From the NCBI RefSeq assembly GCF_005404945.1, contig NZ_BJDG01000003.1:62001-126000 (forward strand): 64,000 nucleotides of DNA, written 5' to 3'. Made by a program: the position numbers and the translations under genes. Source of the stretch: Lactiplantibacillus pingfangensis. GTDB lineage: Bacteria > Bacillota > Bacilli > Lactobacillales > Lactobacillaceae. The notes under the pieces were generated by a model that saw nothing but the letters and a program-made list of their open reading frames with translations, was not told the origin of the DNA and ran no database searches. Below are positions 46,134 to 58,585 of the stretch, in pieces (position 1 is the first letter of the stretch; each line of letters begins with the position of its first letter).

Positions 46134-47306
46134 GTGGACAACTCGGTTTTAAATCCAGGTGGTACTTTAGGCATTATTGGGAATAGTACCAACGGTGTTG
46201 GATTGGTAATTGCCGCGCGCAATGCTGGCATTAATGTCGGGGTTTACGGTGATGACGAAAATACTGAGACCATGGAACTGGCAGATTTTCGCGTTGTCGG
46301 CCCCCTCAATGATCAACAACAGTTACAAAATTTTGCGGAACGTTGTGACGTCGTGACGTATGAATCAGAAAGAGTTGATGCGTCGGTTGTCAACTTTTTG
46401 GCAAGCCACACGCAAGTCCCACAAGGGGCAGACGCACTTGAAATTATGCAAGATCGCTCACTTGAACGGGCCTTTTTTAGTCAATTAAATCTAAATGTCG
46501 CCCCTTCGGCAACGATTGTTAGTTTGGATGATGTGTATCAAGCGATTGGGTCAATCGGTTATCCTAGCGTTTTAAAGCCTATTCAAAAAGGGCTCGGTCA
46601 AAATCGGCAACTAGAGATCAAAACGCAAACGGACATTGTTAAAGCCGCCGACTTGCTCGATTGGGGAACCTACTTATTGGAATCATTGATTCCTTATGAA
46701 AAAGAACTTTCAGTCGTTGTTGCCAAAACGCCAACTGGGACGGAATACTTTCCAATCGTTGAAAATCGGTATCGGGACCATCAATTGTTGGCGACAATTG
46801 TACCAGCCCAGATTGATGCCGACGTTAATGATGAAATTTTACGAATCACGAAAGAAATCAGCGATAATTTGAGTTATACCGGCGTATTTGAAGTCGCGTT
46901 CTTCTTAACGAAGAGTGGCAACTTATACGTCAAACGAATCGTTCCGGCCATGCATCAAGCAGGATATGTCTTTGACCGTGCAACGAATATCAGCATGGCT
47001 GAACAACATTTACGGGCGATTTCAGGACTGCCACTCATGCCAATTAAGCTATTGCAACCGGTCGTCGTCGTTTACTTTACGACAAACCAAGTTAATGGTA
47101 TTCGGACACAGTGGCAAATCAAGCCAAACTGGTTCTTTAATTTCTATCACCGGACGAAACTACAGTCTGAAAAGGCCATTATCGCTGGGCACGTTTTAGT
47201 GGAAGCCGAGACGGTGAAGGAAGCCTTAGATCAGATTGATGATACTGGAATTTGGCGAATTGCGCGACCAACAAATATCAATGAGACCGCCAGTACTAGT
47301 GACTAA
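46134..47306 (+). CDS. divergent PurK-like ATP-grasp protein
   Basis: The protein (390 residues from GTG 46134) follows the layout of N5-carboxyaminoimidazole ribonucleotide synthase: a pre-ATP-grasp fold (GGTLGIIGNSTNGVGLVIAAR), an ATP-grasp domain (SVLKPIQKGLGQNRQ ... YLLESLIPYEKELSV) and a C-terminal domain. Typical active-site stretches are altered: the glycine-rich GGYDGKGQ loop reads KGLGQNRQ, and the PRPHNSGH-like segment reads VPAMHQAGY. True PurK activity is therefore doubtful. The start is uncertain; TTG 46107 is open but has no binding site, while AGTAGGGA lies upstream of the GTG. Confidence 0.75.
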   Translation: MDNSVLNPGGTLGIIGNSTNGVGLVIAARNAGINVGVYGDDENTETMELADFRVVGPLNDQQQLQNFAERCDVVTYESERVDASVVNFLASHTQVPQGADALEIMQDRSLERAFFSQLNLNVAPSATIVSLDDVYQAIGSIGYPSVLKPIQKGLGQNRQLEIKTQTDIVKAADLLDWGTYLLESLIPYEKELSVVVAKTPTGTEYFPIVENRYRDHQLLATIVPAQIDADVNDEILRITKEISDNLSYTGVFEVAFFLTKSGNLYVKRIVPAMHQAGYVFDRATNISMAEQHLRAISGLPLMPIKLLQPVVVVYFTTNQVNGIRTQWQIKPNWFFNFYHRTKLQSEKAIIAGHVLVEAETVKEALDQIDDTGIWRIARPTNINETASTSD

Positions 47307-47320
47307 ATTAAATAATTTTG

Positions 47321-47358
47321 GATAGTCGTTGAACCTGAAATGGTTGACGACTATTTTT
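47321..47358 (+). terminator. terminator of the xpt to PurK-like cluster
   Basis: ATAGTCGT (plus GAACC) pairs with GGTT (plus ACGACTAT) with small bulges, followed by TTTTT. Confidence 0.83.
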
Positions 47359-47395
47359 GCTTTTATGAACCATAAGTTTAAAAGATGTTTATTAT

Positions 47396-47775
47396 TGCCG
47401 CTTCCGGTTGCCACTGACAACATGCGGTCGTGGGACCGGGCCAAGCCAAATACGTCTTGTCCCTCGCCCGGAACCCTTGCAAAACCCGCAAGTGTCCCGG
47501 TCCGTCCGTGGCGTAAAAATCGGCAAGAACAGCCGATTAACGCCACCATCACGACCGATGCTATCAGTGGCAACCTCCAGCTAATCAGGTTTAGTAGAGA
47601 GACAGGCCAAAACCGTTATATTGTCTTGATAAAATTGGCCAGTATTCCGAGTAGTTGCCTGTCTTATAGGAAAATTTGAAAACGTGGGTTATCAGTATGG
47701 AATCGAAGTTATGGACCGTTCTTTAGCTGGGGCTGTTCAACCGCAGCATAACGATTTTGATCGTAATTGTGGTTT
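47396..47775 (+). repeat. structured repeat (A complete, B decayed)
   Basis: Module A covers 47396-47582: the inner hairpin ATCGGC / GCCGAT sits inside GTGGCGT / ACGCCAC, and hairpin 1 has one mismatch. Module B from about 47590 to 47772 is recognisable by ACGTGGGTTATC and the GCATAACGATTTTGATC arm, but many pairs are lost. It lies beyond the terminator. From 47780 to 48040 I see nothing I can identify. Confidence 0.75.
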
Positions 47776-48041
47776 TGATCAACTGGTTATGATACTGAGT
47801 TTGGTTAGTTGTTTGATTGTGCCACGACCCGGTGGAATTACTGGCGTCATTTAGTTTTTATGAACGGGAGTGGTTTTAGCTGATGAGCATGGGTTCGCAT
47901 GGCTGAGACAGGGTATCGGTATGTTGTTGCATTTAGGTGTAGTTATTTTGAAGTGAGGACGGTCAGATCGAGTGAGCTAACAATATTTTAGCTTTTTACA
48001 AATTTAACTAAACCTGGTGAAGAAAACCAAACTAGCCGAGA

Positions 48042-48186
48042 GGTTGGGGGCTGTTAGTGCTCAGTGGTGAAATTTTACTTGGTTGGTGGTGGGCTGTGCC
48101 AGCGACCTAGTAAAAGGTCGGCTTTCGAGACCGCTTTGTGGCTCGGAAACGTGCCCACCACGTTCCAGCGCTAACAGCCCCCGACC
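48042..48186. other. structured element E, long inverted repeat with nested stems
   Basis: The ends form a 20-bp stem (48042-48061 with 48167-48186, two G-U type changes). Inside, GTGGTGGGC (48086-48094) pairs perfectly with GCCCACCAC (48153-48161), and smaller GACC/GGTC and CCGAG-type hairpins follow. It differs from modules A-C and D in sequence. No coding frame is supported. Confidence 0.7.
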
Positions 48187-48207
48187 GGCAGGCTGAAATG
48201 TGATCAA

Positions 48208-48341
48208 TTTGGGCTTGAACTTTTAGAACTTAAATGTGCGAGCTTTGGGCTTGAACTTTTAGAACTTAAATGTGCGAGCTTTGGACTTGAACTTTTAGAA
48301 CTTAAATGTGTGTACTTGGGGCTTGAAATTTTAGAAGTTAA
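48208..48341 (+). repeat. 36-bp tandem repeat, 3.7 copies, upstream of pcrA
   Basis: Units 48208-48243, 48244-48279 and 48280-48315 are followed by a partial, more divergent copy to about 48341. The core of each is GGGCTTGAACTTTTAGAACT. The first two are identical and the later ones drift. There are no spacers, so this is not a CRISPR array. Confidence 0.85.
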
Positions 48342-48388
48342 CCGGCATTAAACACAGGTTTACCCGAGCATTAACGGCCAAAATTTGC

Positions 48389-48397
48389 TATAATATT
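48389..48397 (+). promoter_or_regulatory. extended -10 promoter of pcrA
   Basis: TGCTATAAT is an extended -10 element about 30 bases before the ribosome binding site. No good -35 is seen, as is usual for extended -10 promoters. Confidence 0.55.
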
Positions 48398-48431
48398 TAC
48401 TGACTGATTTTAAGAAAGGGTGGCGAACAGC

Positions 48432-50690
48432 GTGTCGAAAGAAAGCCTATTGGCAGGAATGAATGACAAGCAGCAAGAAGCCGTATTAGACACTGAAGGA
48501 CCGCTACTAATTATGGCCGGTGCGGGCTCCGGGAAGACCCGAGTTTTAACGCATCGAGTAGCCTACTTAATTGAAGAAAAAGGGGTTGATCCCTGGAATG
48601 TTTTAGCCATTACGTTTACGAACAAAGCCGCCCGCGAAATGCGTGAACGGGTCGGTAAGTTGTTGGGCGAATCAGCGCGTGATGTCTGGGTCTCCACTTT
48701 TCATGCCTTGTGTGTGCGGATTTTACGCCGCGATATTGATAAAATTGGTTATAACCGGGCCTTTACGATTGCCGGGAGTAGCGAACAACGGACGTTAGTT
48801 AAACGAATTTTAAATGATCAAAATATTGATTCGAAGAAATTCGATCCGCGGTCGATTTTGTCGGCAATTTCGAATGCCAAAAATGATTTACAAACCCCAG
48901 CAATGTACAAAGAATCGGCGGCCAGTCCGTTTGAAAGCATTGTTGCCGATGTTTATGATCAGTATCAACACGAATTGGCCGCTGACCAAGCTGTCGATTT
49001 TGACGATTTGATTATGTTGACGATTCAATTATTCAAAAGTAATCCAGAAACATTAGGTTGGTATCAAGATAAATTTCATTATATCCATGTCGATGAATAT
49101 CAAGATACGAATAATGCGCAATATACTTTGGTCAATATGTTGGCTAAAAAGTATCAAAACCTCTGTGTTGTCGGGGACGCTGACCAATCAATTTATGGTT
49201 GGCGTGGGGCAAATATGGAAAATATTCTTGATTTTGAGAAAGATTATCCACAAGCCGACAGTGTGATGCTGGAACAAAATTACCGTTCTACCAAAACGAT
49301 CTTGGCAGCGGCGAATAAAGTGATTAATAACAATACGACGCGCCGGCCCAAGAAACTGTGGACCGAAAATGACGAAGGTAATCAAATTTCTTATTATCGT
49401 GGGCAAAGCGAAAATGATGAAACCCATTATGTCATTTCAAAGATTCAAGAAGAAATGGCCGAAAATAAGTATAATTATGGTGATTTCGCGATTTTGTATC
49501 GGACTAATGCCCAGTCACGGGTGATGGAAGAATCACTGGTTAAAGCGAACGTCCCTTACACAATGGTCGGTGGTAATAAGTTTTATGATCGTAAGGAAAT
49601 TCGCGACGTTTTGTCGTACTTGACCTTAGTTGTCAACGATCAAGATTCCATCAACTTTGAACGGGTCGTTAACGAACCTAAGCGTGGAATTGGCCAAACG
49701 AGTGTGGATAAATTGCGTGCCTTTGCGGATGAAGCCGGCTATTCCATGTTAGAAGCGGCCAGCAACGTTGATATGGCCAATGGGATTTCAACCCGCGCCA
49801 AGGGTGGAATTGCCAAATTTGCCGCCACGATGAATGAGTTGCGGGCGATGCGTGAGTATTTGTCGGTGACCGATTTAACGGAAGAAATTTTGAAGCGTTC
49901 TGGTTATATGAAGGCCTTGAAGGATGCTAAAGCGGCTAAACCTTTGGAATCCCAGACACGAATCGAAAACATTGAAGAATTCTTATCTGTCACGAAACAA
50001 TTTGATGACAGTTATGAACCAGAAGATGAAGAAAGCGATAAGTTTGTTGATTTCTTAGCAGATTTAGCCTTGGTTTCCGATGTTGATAATGTGGAAGAAG
50101 AACCACAAGCAGTGACGTTAATGACGTTACATGCGGCTAAGGGCCTCGAATTCCCAGTGGTATTCATGATTGGGATGGAAGAAGGCATCTTCCCATTGTC
50201 ACGTGCCATGATGGACGAAGATGAACTCGAAGAAGAACGGCGATTAGCTTACGTTGGGATCACCCGAGCAGAAAAGAAGCTCTACCTAACTAACGCCTAT
50301 TCACGGATGCTCTATGGTCGCCGTCAAAGCAATCAAGCCTCACGCTTTGTTGAAGAAATCGACCAAAGCTTAATTAAAAATGATAATCAACTCGAAGGCG
50401 GCATGTCCAGTGGGCCAGACGTCCCATTTGCCACGAAGAAAGCCTTAACGCCGCGCTATAAGAAGAACCCCGTCGGCACACGACCAACCGTTAAAAAGGC
50501 CAGTGGTACTGGCGCCGATAAAAATAGTTGGCGAATTGGTGACAAGGTCTCCCATCGTAAGTGGGGAACTGGCACAGTCGTCAAAGTGACTGGTGCTGGT
50601 GAAGATGCTGAATTAGATATTGCCTTCAAGTCTGAAGGAATCAAGCGATTATTAGCGGCGTTTGCACCAATTCAAAAAGTTCAAGATTAA
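48432..50690 (+). CDS. pcrA: ATP-dependent DNA helicase PcrA
   Basis: A superfamily 1A 3'-5' helicase used in repair and rolling-circle replication. Motif I AGAGSGKTRVLTHR, motif Ia TFTNKAAREM, motif II VDEYQDTN, motif III VGDADQSIYGWRGA, and motifs V/VI (LMTLHAAKGLEFPVVF, YVGITRAEKKLYLT) are all present. The C-terminal region (from about 690) is a Tudor-like RNA polymerase-binding domain (WRIGDKVSHRKWGTGTVV). GTG 48432 is preferred over GTG 48420 because AAAGGGTGG then lies at a proper distance. 752 residues. Confidence 0.95.
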   Translation: MSKESLLAGMNDKQQEAVLDTEGPLLIMAGAGSGKTRVLTHRVAYLIEEKGVDPWNVLAITFTNKAAREMRERVGKLLGESARDVWVSTFHALCVRILRRDIDKIGYNRAFTIAGSSEQRTLVKRILNDQNIDSKKFDPRSILSAISNAKNDLQTPAMYKESAASPFESIVADVYDQYQHELAADQAVDFDDLIMLTIQLFKSNPETLGWYQDKFHYIHVDEYQDTNNAQYTLVNMLAKKYQNLCVVGDADQSIYGWRGANMENILDFEKDYPQADSVMLEQNYRSTKTILAAANKVINNNTTRRPKKLWTENDEGNQISYYRGQSENDETHYVISKIQEEMAENKYNYGDFAILYRTNAQSRVMEESLVKANVPYTMVGGNKFYDRKEIRDVLSYLTLVVNDQDSINFERVVNEPKRGIGQTSVDKLRAFADEAGYSMLEAASNVDMANGISTRAKGGIAKFAATMNELRAMREYLSVTDLTEEILKRSGYMKALKDAKAAKPLESQTRIENIEEFLSVTKQFDDSYEPEDEESDKFVDFLADLALVSDVDNVEEEPQAVTLMTLHAAKGLEFPVVFMIGMEEGIFPLSRAMMDEDELEEERRLAYVGITRAEKKLYLTNAYSRMLYGRRQSNQASRFVEEIDQSLIKNDNQLEGGMSSGPDVPFATKKALTPRYKKNPVGTRPTVKKASGTGADKNSWRIGDKVSHRKWGTGTVVKVTGAGEDAELDIAFKSEGIKRLLAAFAPIQKVQD

Positions 50691-50699
50691 CTCTTTTAG

Positions 50700-53926
<3,227 letters not shown>

Positions 53927-53965
53927 TTCATGATTAAGTAAGCAATGTAGAAAGAAGGAAATTTG

Positions 53966-54280
53966 ATGGCTGAAGAACGCATTAATGCCGAACAAGTCGC
54001 CCACGTCGCTGGGTTGGCAAAACTTGAATTCACGCCGGACCAACTGGAAACCTTTACCGGTCAACTTGAAAAAATTATTGGGATGTTTGAAGAATTAAGT
54101 CAAGTTGATACTGAAGGGATTCCGGTTACCTCACGCGTGACTGATCGCCACAACGCTTTACGCGAAGATGTTGCCGTGAAGAGTGACGAGCGGGCCGCCT
54201 TATTGGCGAACGCGCCAGAAACCGCAAACGGCTTAATTAAAGTGCCAGCAATTATTGATGAAAGTGGGGATGGCGAATAA
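53966..54280 (+). CDS. gatC: Asp/Glu-tRNA amidotransferase subunit C
   Basis: GatC stabilizes the GatCAB complex that converts Glu-tRNA(Gln) and Asp-tRNA(Asn) to the amidated forms. The 104-residue product has the family pattern [31 protein letters not shown] 53966 has AAGGAAA upstream; TTG 53963 is also open. Its stop overlaps the gatA start by one base. Confidence 0.95.
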   Translation: MAEERINAEQVAHVAGLAKLEFTPDQLETFTGQLEKIIGMFEELSQVDTEGIPVTSRVTDRHNALREDVAVKSDERAALLANAPETANGLIKVPAIIDESGDGE

Positions 54281-55743
54281 TGGACTTTTTCAACCAAGAT
54301 TTGACTAGCCTACACAGTGACTTAGTTGCTAAAAAGCTGAGCGCGGCAGAATTAACTCAAGCGACCTTTGCAAACTTAAAGCAAACGGATGCTAAAATCG
54401 ACTCATTTTTGAATTTAAACGAAGACGAAGCTTTAGCCGCCGCCAAGGCCTTGGATGCTAAAGGAATTAACGCTGATAATGTTTTGGCGGGAATTCCGGT
54501 TGGGGTCAAAGATAATATTGTGACCAAGAACTTAACCACTACCGCTGCTTCTAAAATGTTAGAAAACTTTGTGCCAGTTTACAACGCCACAGTTGTGGAT
54601 AAGATGACACAAAATGACATGATTATCGTCGGTAAAACTAACATGGATGAATTTGCTATGGGTGGTTCAACCGAAAACTCAGCCTTTAAAGTGACGAAGA
54701 ATCCTTGGGATGTTAGTCGCGTGCCTGGTGGGTCGTCTGGCGGCTCTGCTGCTGCAGTTGCAGCTGGGATCGTGCCAGTTGCATACGGTTCTGATACCGG
54801 TGGCTCAATTCGTCAACCAGCGTCCTTTAACGGGATTGTTGGGATGAAGCCAACTTATGGCCGGGTTTCTCGTTGGGGCTTGATTGCCTTTGGGTCTTCC
54901 TTAGACCAGATCGGGCCAATGACGCGCACCGTTAAAGATAATGCGGCTGCGTTGAACTTGATTGCGGGTAACGATGTGCATGATGGGACGTCGTCTGAAC
55001 GTGAAGTTCCTGACTTTACCGCTGGCTTGACTGGCGATATTAAAGGGATGAAGATCGCCTTACCAAAAGAATATATGGATGACGGGATTGATCCTAAGGT
55101 ACGCGAAGTGATCAAAGCTGCTGTCAAGCAGTTTGAAGACTTAGGTGCCACGGTTGAAGAAGTTTCCTTACCACATAGCCGTTATGGCGTGTCGGCTTAC
55201 TATATCATTGCTTCTTCTGAGGCTTCCTCAAACTTACAACGGTTTGATGGCATTCGTTATGGTTTCCGGGCAAAAGATGTCAAAAACTTGGAAGATGTCT
55301 ATGTTCGTAGTCGTTCCGAAGGTTTTGGTGATGAAGTTAAGCGCCGGATTATGTTAGGGACGTTCTCCTTATCTGCTGGTTACTATGATGCTTACTTCCA
55401 CAAGGCTGGCCAAGTTCGGACGATGATTATTAATGATTTCAAGAAAGTCTTTGAAGATTATGATTTAATTATCGGACCAACCGCCCCAACACCAGCATTT
55501 AAGATTGGTGACGAAATTTCAGATCCAATTACGATGTATATGAACGACGTTTTGACGATTCCTGTAAACTTAGCAGGCTTGCCAGGAATGTCAATTCCAG
55601 CTGGTTTTGCAGATGGCATGCCAGTCGGACTACAATTAATTGGTAACTCATTTGATGAGAGTACGCTCTATAAAGCAGGCTATGCCTTCGAACAAGCCAC
55701 TGATTTTCATCAAGCCACCCCAGATTTAGGAGGTCAGCATTAA
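54280..55743 (+). CDS. gatA: Asp/Glu-tRNA amidotransferase subunit A
   Basis: GatA is the amidase that frees ammonia from glutamine. The amidase signature [14 protein letters not shown] and the Ser-cisSer-Lys elements (GVKDNIVTK with the Lys; [13 protein letters not shown]) are intact. 487 residues. It overlaps gatC and gatB by one base each. Confidence 0.96.
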   Translation: MDFFNQDLTSLHSDLVAKKLSAAELTQATFANLKQTDAKIDSFLNLNEDEALAAAKALDAKGINADNVLAGIPVGVKDNIVTKNLTTTAASKMLENFVPVYNATVVDKMTQNDMIIVGKTNMDEFAMGGSTENSAFKVTKNPWDVSRVPGGSSGGSAAAVAAGIVPVAYGSDTGGSIRQPASFNGIVGMKPTYGRVSRWGLIAFGSSLDQIGPMTRTVKDNAAALNLIAGNDVHDGTSSEREVPDFTAGLTGDIKGMKIALPKEYMDDGIDPKVREVIKAAVKQFEDLGATVEEVSLPHSRYGVSAYYIIASSEASSNLQRFDGIRYGFRAKDVKNLEDVYVRSRSEGFGDEVKRRIMLGTFSLSAGYYDAYFHKAGQVRTMIINDFKKVFEDYDLIIGPTAPTPAFKIGDEISDPITMYMNDVLTIPVNLAGLPGMSIPAGFADGMPVGLQLIGNSFDESTLYKAGYAFEQATDFHQATPDLGGQH

Positions 55744-57167
55744 TGAATTTTGAAACAACAATTGGACTTGAAGTCCACGTTGAATTAAAAACAAATTCAA
55801 AGATCTTTAGTCCTTCACCCGTTCAATTTGGTGCGGAATCAAATGCCAATACGAACGTGATCGATTGGGGCTATCCTGGGGTCTTACCAACGGCTAATAA
55901 GGGCGTTGTCGAAGCAGGGATTAAAGCTGCGACCGCGTTACATGCTGAAATTGAACATGAAACTTATTTTGACCGCAAGAACTATTTCTATCCAGATAAC
56001 CCAAAAGCTTATCAAATTACGCAGCATGAAAAACCAATCGCGCACGATGGCTGGATTGAAATTGAAGTCGATGGTCAAAAGAAAAAAGTTGGCATCGAAG
56101 AAATGCATATTGAAGAAGATGCTGGGAAGAACACTCATGAAAATGACTACTCATATGTCGATTTAAATCGGCAAGGGACGCCATTGATTGAAATCGTCTC
56201 AAAGCCAGAAATCAATTCGCCAGCTGAAGCTTACGCCTATTGTGAAGCCTTGCGTCAACGGATTCAATTTACCGGCGTTTCCGACGTTAAGATGGAAGAA
56301 GGCTCAATGCGGGTCGATGTGAATATTTCGATCCGACCAGCCGGTTCTGACAAATTTGGTGTTAAGACTGAAATGAAGAACTTGAACTCATTCACTTACG
56401 TTAAGAAGTCACTTGAGTTTGAAGAACAACGCCAACAACGGGTGTTGATGTCTGGTGGTCAAGTGCAACAAGAAACGCGTCGTTTTGACGAAGTTTCCGG
56501 TCAAACGATTTTGATGCGGGTTAAGGAAGGTAGCGATGACTATCGTTACTTCCCAGAACCAGATGTGCCAGCAGTGTCAATCAGTGATGATTGGATTAAG
56601 ACGGTTCAAAAAACGATTCCTGAAATGCCAGGTTCTCGTCGCGACCGTTATGTCAACGAATTTGGCTTAACGGCTTATGACGCTGGCGTTTTAACCCAGA
56701 CGAAGGAAATGTCAGACTTCTTTGATGCTACCGTCAAAGAAGGGGCCGATCCTAAGTTGACTTCAAACTACTTGCAAGGGGACGTGAATGCGTTCTTGAA
56801 CGAGAATAAAGTGGATTTACAAGACACCAAGTTAACCCCAACGAACTTAGCTGGCATGATTAAAATGATTTCCGACGAAACGATTTCAAGTAAAATCGCC
56901 AAGAAGGTCTTCAAGGCAATCATGCAAGGCACTGAACCCGTTAAGTGGGTCAATGACAAGGGCTTGATTCAATTATCAGACCCAGCGAAGTTGCAACCGA
57001 TTATTGATAATGTTTTAGATAACAATCAACAATCCATTGATGACTTCAAGAATGGTAAGGATCGGGCGATTGGTTTCTTGGTTGGTCAAATCATGAAGCA
57101 AACTCACGGCCAAGCTAATCCTAAAGTGGTTAACAAATTATTGATGACATCATTAAAAGCACGGTAA
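55743..57167 (+). CDS. gatB: Asp/Glu-tRNA amidotransferase subunit B
   Basis: GatB binds the misacylated tRNA, phosphorylates it and receives the ammonia. The 474-residue protein has the N-terminal catalytic cradle ([21 protein letters not shown]), [11 protein letters not shown] and a C-terminal YqeY-like tail domain. No terminator follows; a structured element D lies between it and dagK. Confidence 0.96.
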   Translation: MNFETTIGLEVHVELKTNSKIFSPSPVQFGAESNANTNVIDWGYPGVLPTANKGVVEAGIKAATALHAEIEHETYFDRKNYFYPDNPKAYQITQHEKPIAHDGWIEIEVDGQKKKVGIEEMHIEEDAGKNTHENDYSYVDLNRQGTPLIEIVSKPEINSPAEAYAYCEALRQRIQFTGVSDVKMEEGSMRVDVNISIRPAGSDKFGVKTEMKNLNSFTYVKKSLEFEEQRQQRVLMSGGQVQQETRRFDEVSGQTILMRVKEGSDDYRYFPEPDVPAVSISDDWIKTVQKTIPEMPGSRRDRYVNEFGLTAYDAGVLTQTKEMSDFFDATVKEGADPKLTSNYLQGDVNAFLNENKVDLQDTKLTPTNLAGMIKMISDETISSKIAKKVFKAIMQGTEPVKWVNDKGLIQLSDPAKLQPIIDNVLDNNQQSIDDFKNGKDRAIGFLVGQIMKQTHGQANPKVVNKLLMTSLKAR

Positions 57168-57175
57168 TCAAAAGA

Positions 57176-57286
57176 GTGTGTTGATGGGCGGGAGCTGCTG
57201 AGCATTGCCTAGCCATCAGTATCATGCGTTTTTGGCATGGTACTGGTGGCGTAGCAAGCGCAGGCCGCTGCCCATCATAAGCACGT
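57176..57286 (+). other. structured RNA-like element D, copy 1, upstream of dagK
   Basis: About 111 bases. The ends pair through GATGGGC / GCCCATC, with a second stem near GGGAGC / GCTGCC. The long inner hairpin, 57212-57227 with 57235-57250, pairs throughout with two G-U pairs. The same layout occurs at 58414, with conserved flanks (GCCTAG before and GTAGC after the hairpin) but different hairpin bases. Confidence 0.75.
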
Positions 57287-57350
57287 TTCGGCTGTCTAGT
57301 TAGAAACGTCGGCACCAATTCTTTACTGCGAGACGCGGAGGAAAAGAAAC

Positions 57351-58361
57351 ATGCGTAAACGGGCACGAATCATTTATAACCCGACATCGGGGCGTGAAGC
57401 ATTAGCTCATGACCTCGTTGAAATTCTTGGAATTTTTGAACAAGCTGGGTACGAAACCAGTACCTATGCAACAACGCCAGCGCCCAATTCAGCGGCTGAT
57501 GAGGCGCGCCGGTGTGCCAAAGACGGGTTTGAGTTACTCGTAGCGGCAGGTGGTGATGGGACCATCAATCAAGTTGTGAACGGCATTGCCGGTTTAAAGC
57601 GGCGGCCACGCATGGCAATCATCCCCGCTGGTACGACCAATGATTATGCCCGGGCCTTACGCATTCCGCGTAATGATCCGGTTGCGGCGGCAAAAGTGGT
57701 TTTGAAGAATCAAACGGTTCATATGGACATTGGCCAGGCCGGCGAGCAATACTTTATTAATATTGCTGCCGGTGGGTTGTTGACGGAGCTCACCTATGAT
57801 GTGCCGTCACAGCTGAAATCCATTTTTGGATATGCAGCCTACCTCGCTAAAGGCGCCGAATTATTGCCACGGGTTAAACCAGTTGAAATGGACCTGAAGT
57901 ATGAGGGGGGCCATTTTACTGGGAAAGCCTCAATGTTTTTCTTAGCATTGACGAATTCGGTTGGTGGTTTCGAACAAATCGTGCCAGATGCTTCTTTGGA
58001 TGATGGCAAATTCACGATGATTATTGTGAAAACGAGTAACGTCGCGAAAATGCTCCATTTGATGACATTGGTCTTAAACGGTGGGAAACATATCAATGAC
58101 CCAAGCATCATTTATGTGAAGACCCGAAAAGTGGTTGCGCGGGCGTTAGATGATCGTTTGATGATCAATATTGATGGGGAATATGGTGGCGATGCGCCGA
58201 TGACGTTCCGTGATTTAAAGCAACATATCGAAATGTATGCGGACACGGATCGGATTCCAGATGAGGCCATCACGGACCCAGAATTACAAAATGCCGAACG
58301 AAACTTCGTCTCAGCGGTCGATCAATTACCGGCAGATACAGACGATTCAGAAACTGAATAA
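57351..58361 (+). CDS. dagK: diacylglycerol kinase (DagK/DgkB type)
   Basis: A soluble lipid kinase that recycles diacylglycerol from lipoteichoic acid synthesis into phosphatidic acid. The GGDGT motif is in AAGGDGTINQVVNG (near residue 65), followed by PAGTTNDYARAL. 336 residues with an acidic tail (DTDDSETE). A GGAGGAAAAG site precedes the ATG. Element D copies flank it. Confidence 0.93.
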   Translation: MRKRARIIYNPTSGREALAHDLVEILGIFEQAGYETSTYATTPAPNSAADEARRCAKDGFELLVAAGGDGTINQVVNGIAGLKRRPRMAIIPAGTTNDYARALRIPRNDPVAAAKVVLKNQTVHMDIGQAGEQYFINIAAGGLLTELTYDVPSQLKSIFGYAAYLAKGAELLPRVKPVEMDLKYEGGHFTGKASMFFLALTNSVGGFEQIVPDASLDDGKFTMIIVKTSNVAKMLHLMTLVLNGGKHINDPSIIYVKTRKVVARALDDRLMINIDGEYGGDAPMTFRDLKQHIEMYADTDRIPDEAITDPELQNAERNFVSAVDQLPADTDDSETE

Positions 58362-58369
58362 CTTGCTTA

Positions 58370-58410
58370 AATTACCGTTTACCGATACAATGGTGGACGG
58401 TAATTTTTTT
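58370..58410 (+). terminator. dagK terminator
   Basis: AATTACCGT (58370-58378) pairs with ACGGTAATT (58397-58405) and is followed by TTTTT. The loop is 18 bases. It directly abuts the second copy of element D. Confidence 0.85.
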
Positions 58411-58413
58411 AGA

Positions 58414-58524
58414 GTGCGTTGATGGGCGGGAGTCGGTGAGTAAGGCCTAGCGATAGTCTTAATGCGTTTTTTGCATTCAGACTGTCGTGTAGCCTGCGGA
58501 GCCGACTGCCCATCATAAGCACGT
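58414..58524 (+). other. structured RNA-like element D, copy 2, upstream of the rlm gene
   Basis: The same 111-base layout as at 57176: outer GATGGGC / GCCCATC, second stem AGTCGG / CCGACT (in copy 1 different bases), and an inner hairpin CGATAGTCTTAATGC (58451-58465) with GCATTCAGACTGTCG (58473-58487). Both arms differ from copy 1 yet remain paired. Confidence 0.75.
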
Positions 58525-58585
58525 TTCAAAAAAATAAAAAAAACAGTTCGCGTAACCAAAGAAAGTAAAAAGAGGAAACCAATAC

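Noticed and set aside
47226-47679. Frames of about 115 residues over the PurK-like gene end and repeat
   Set aside because: They cover a terminator and a structured repeat and have no start signals.
48208-48341. Possible CRISPR array (36-bp repeat)
   Set aside because: Units are directly adjacent without spacers and there are no cas genes.
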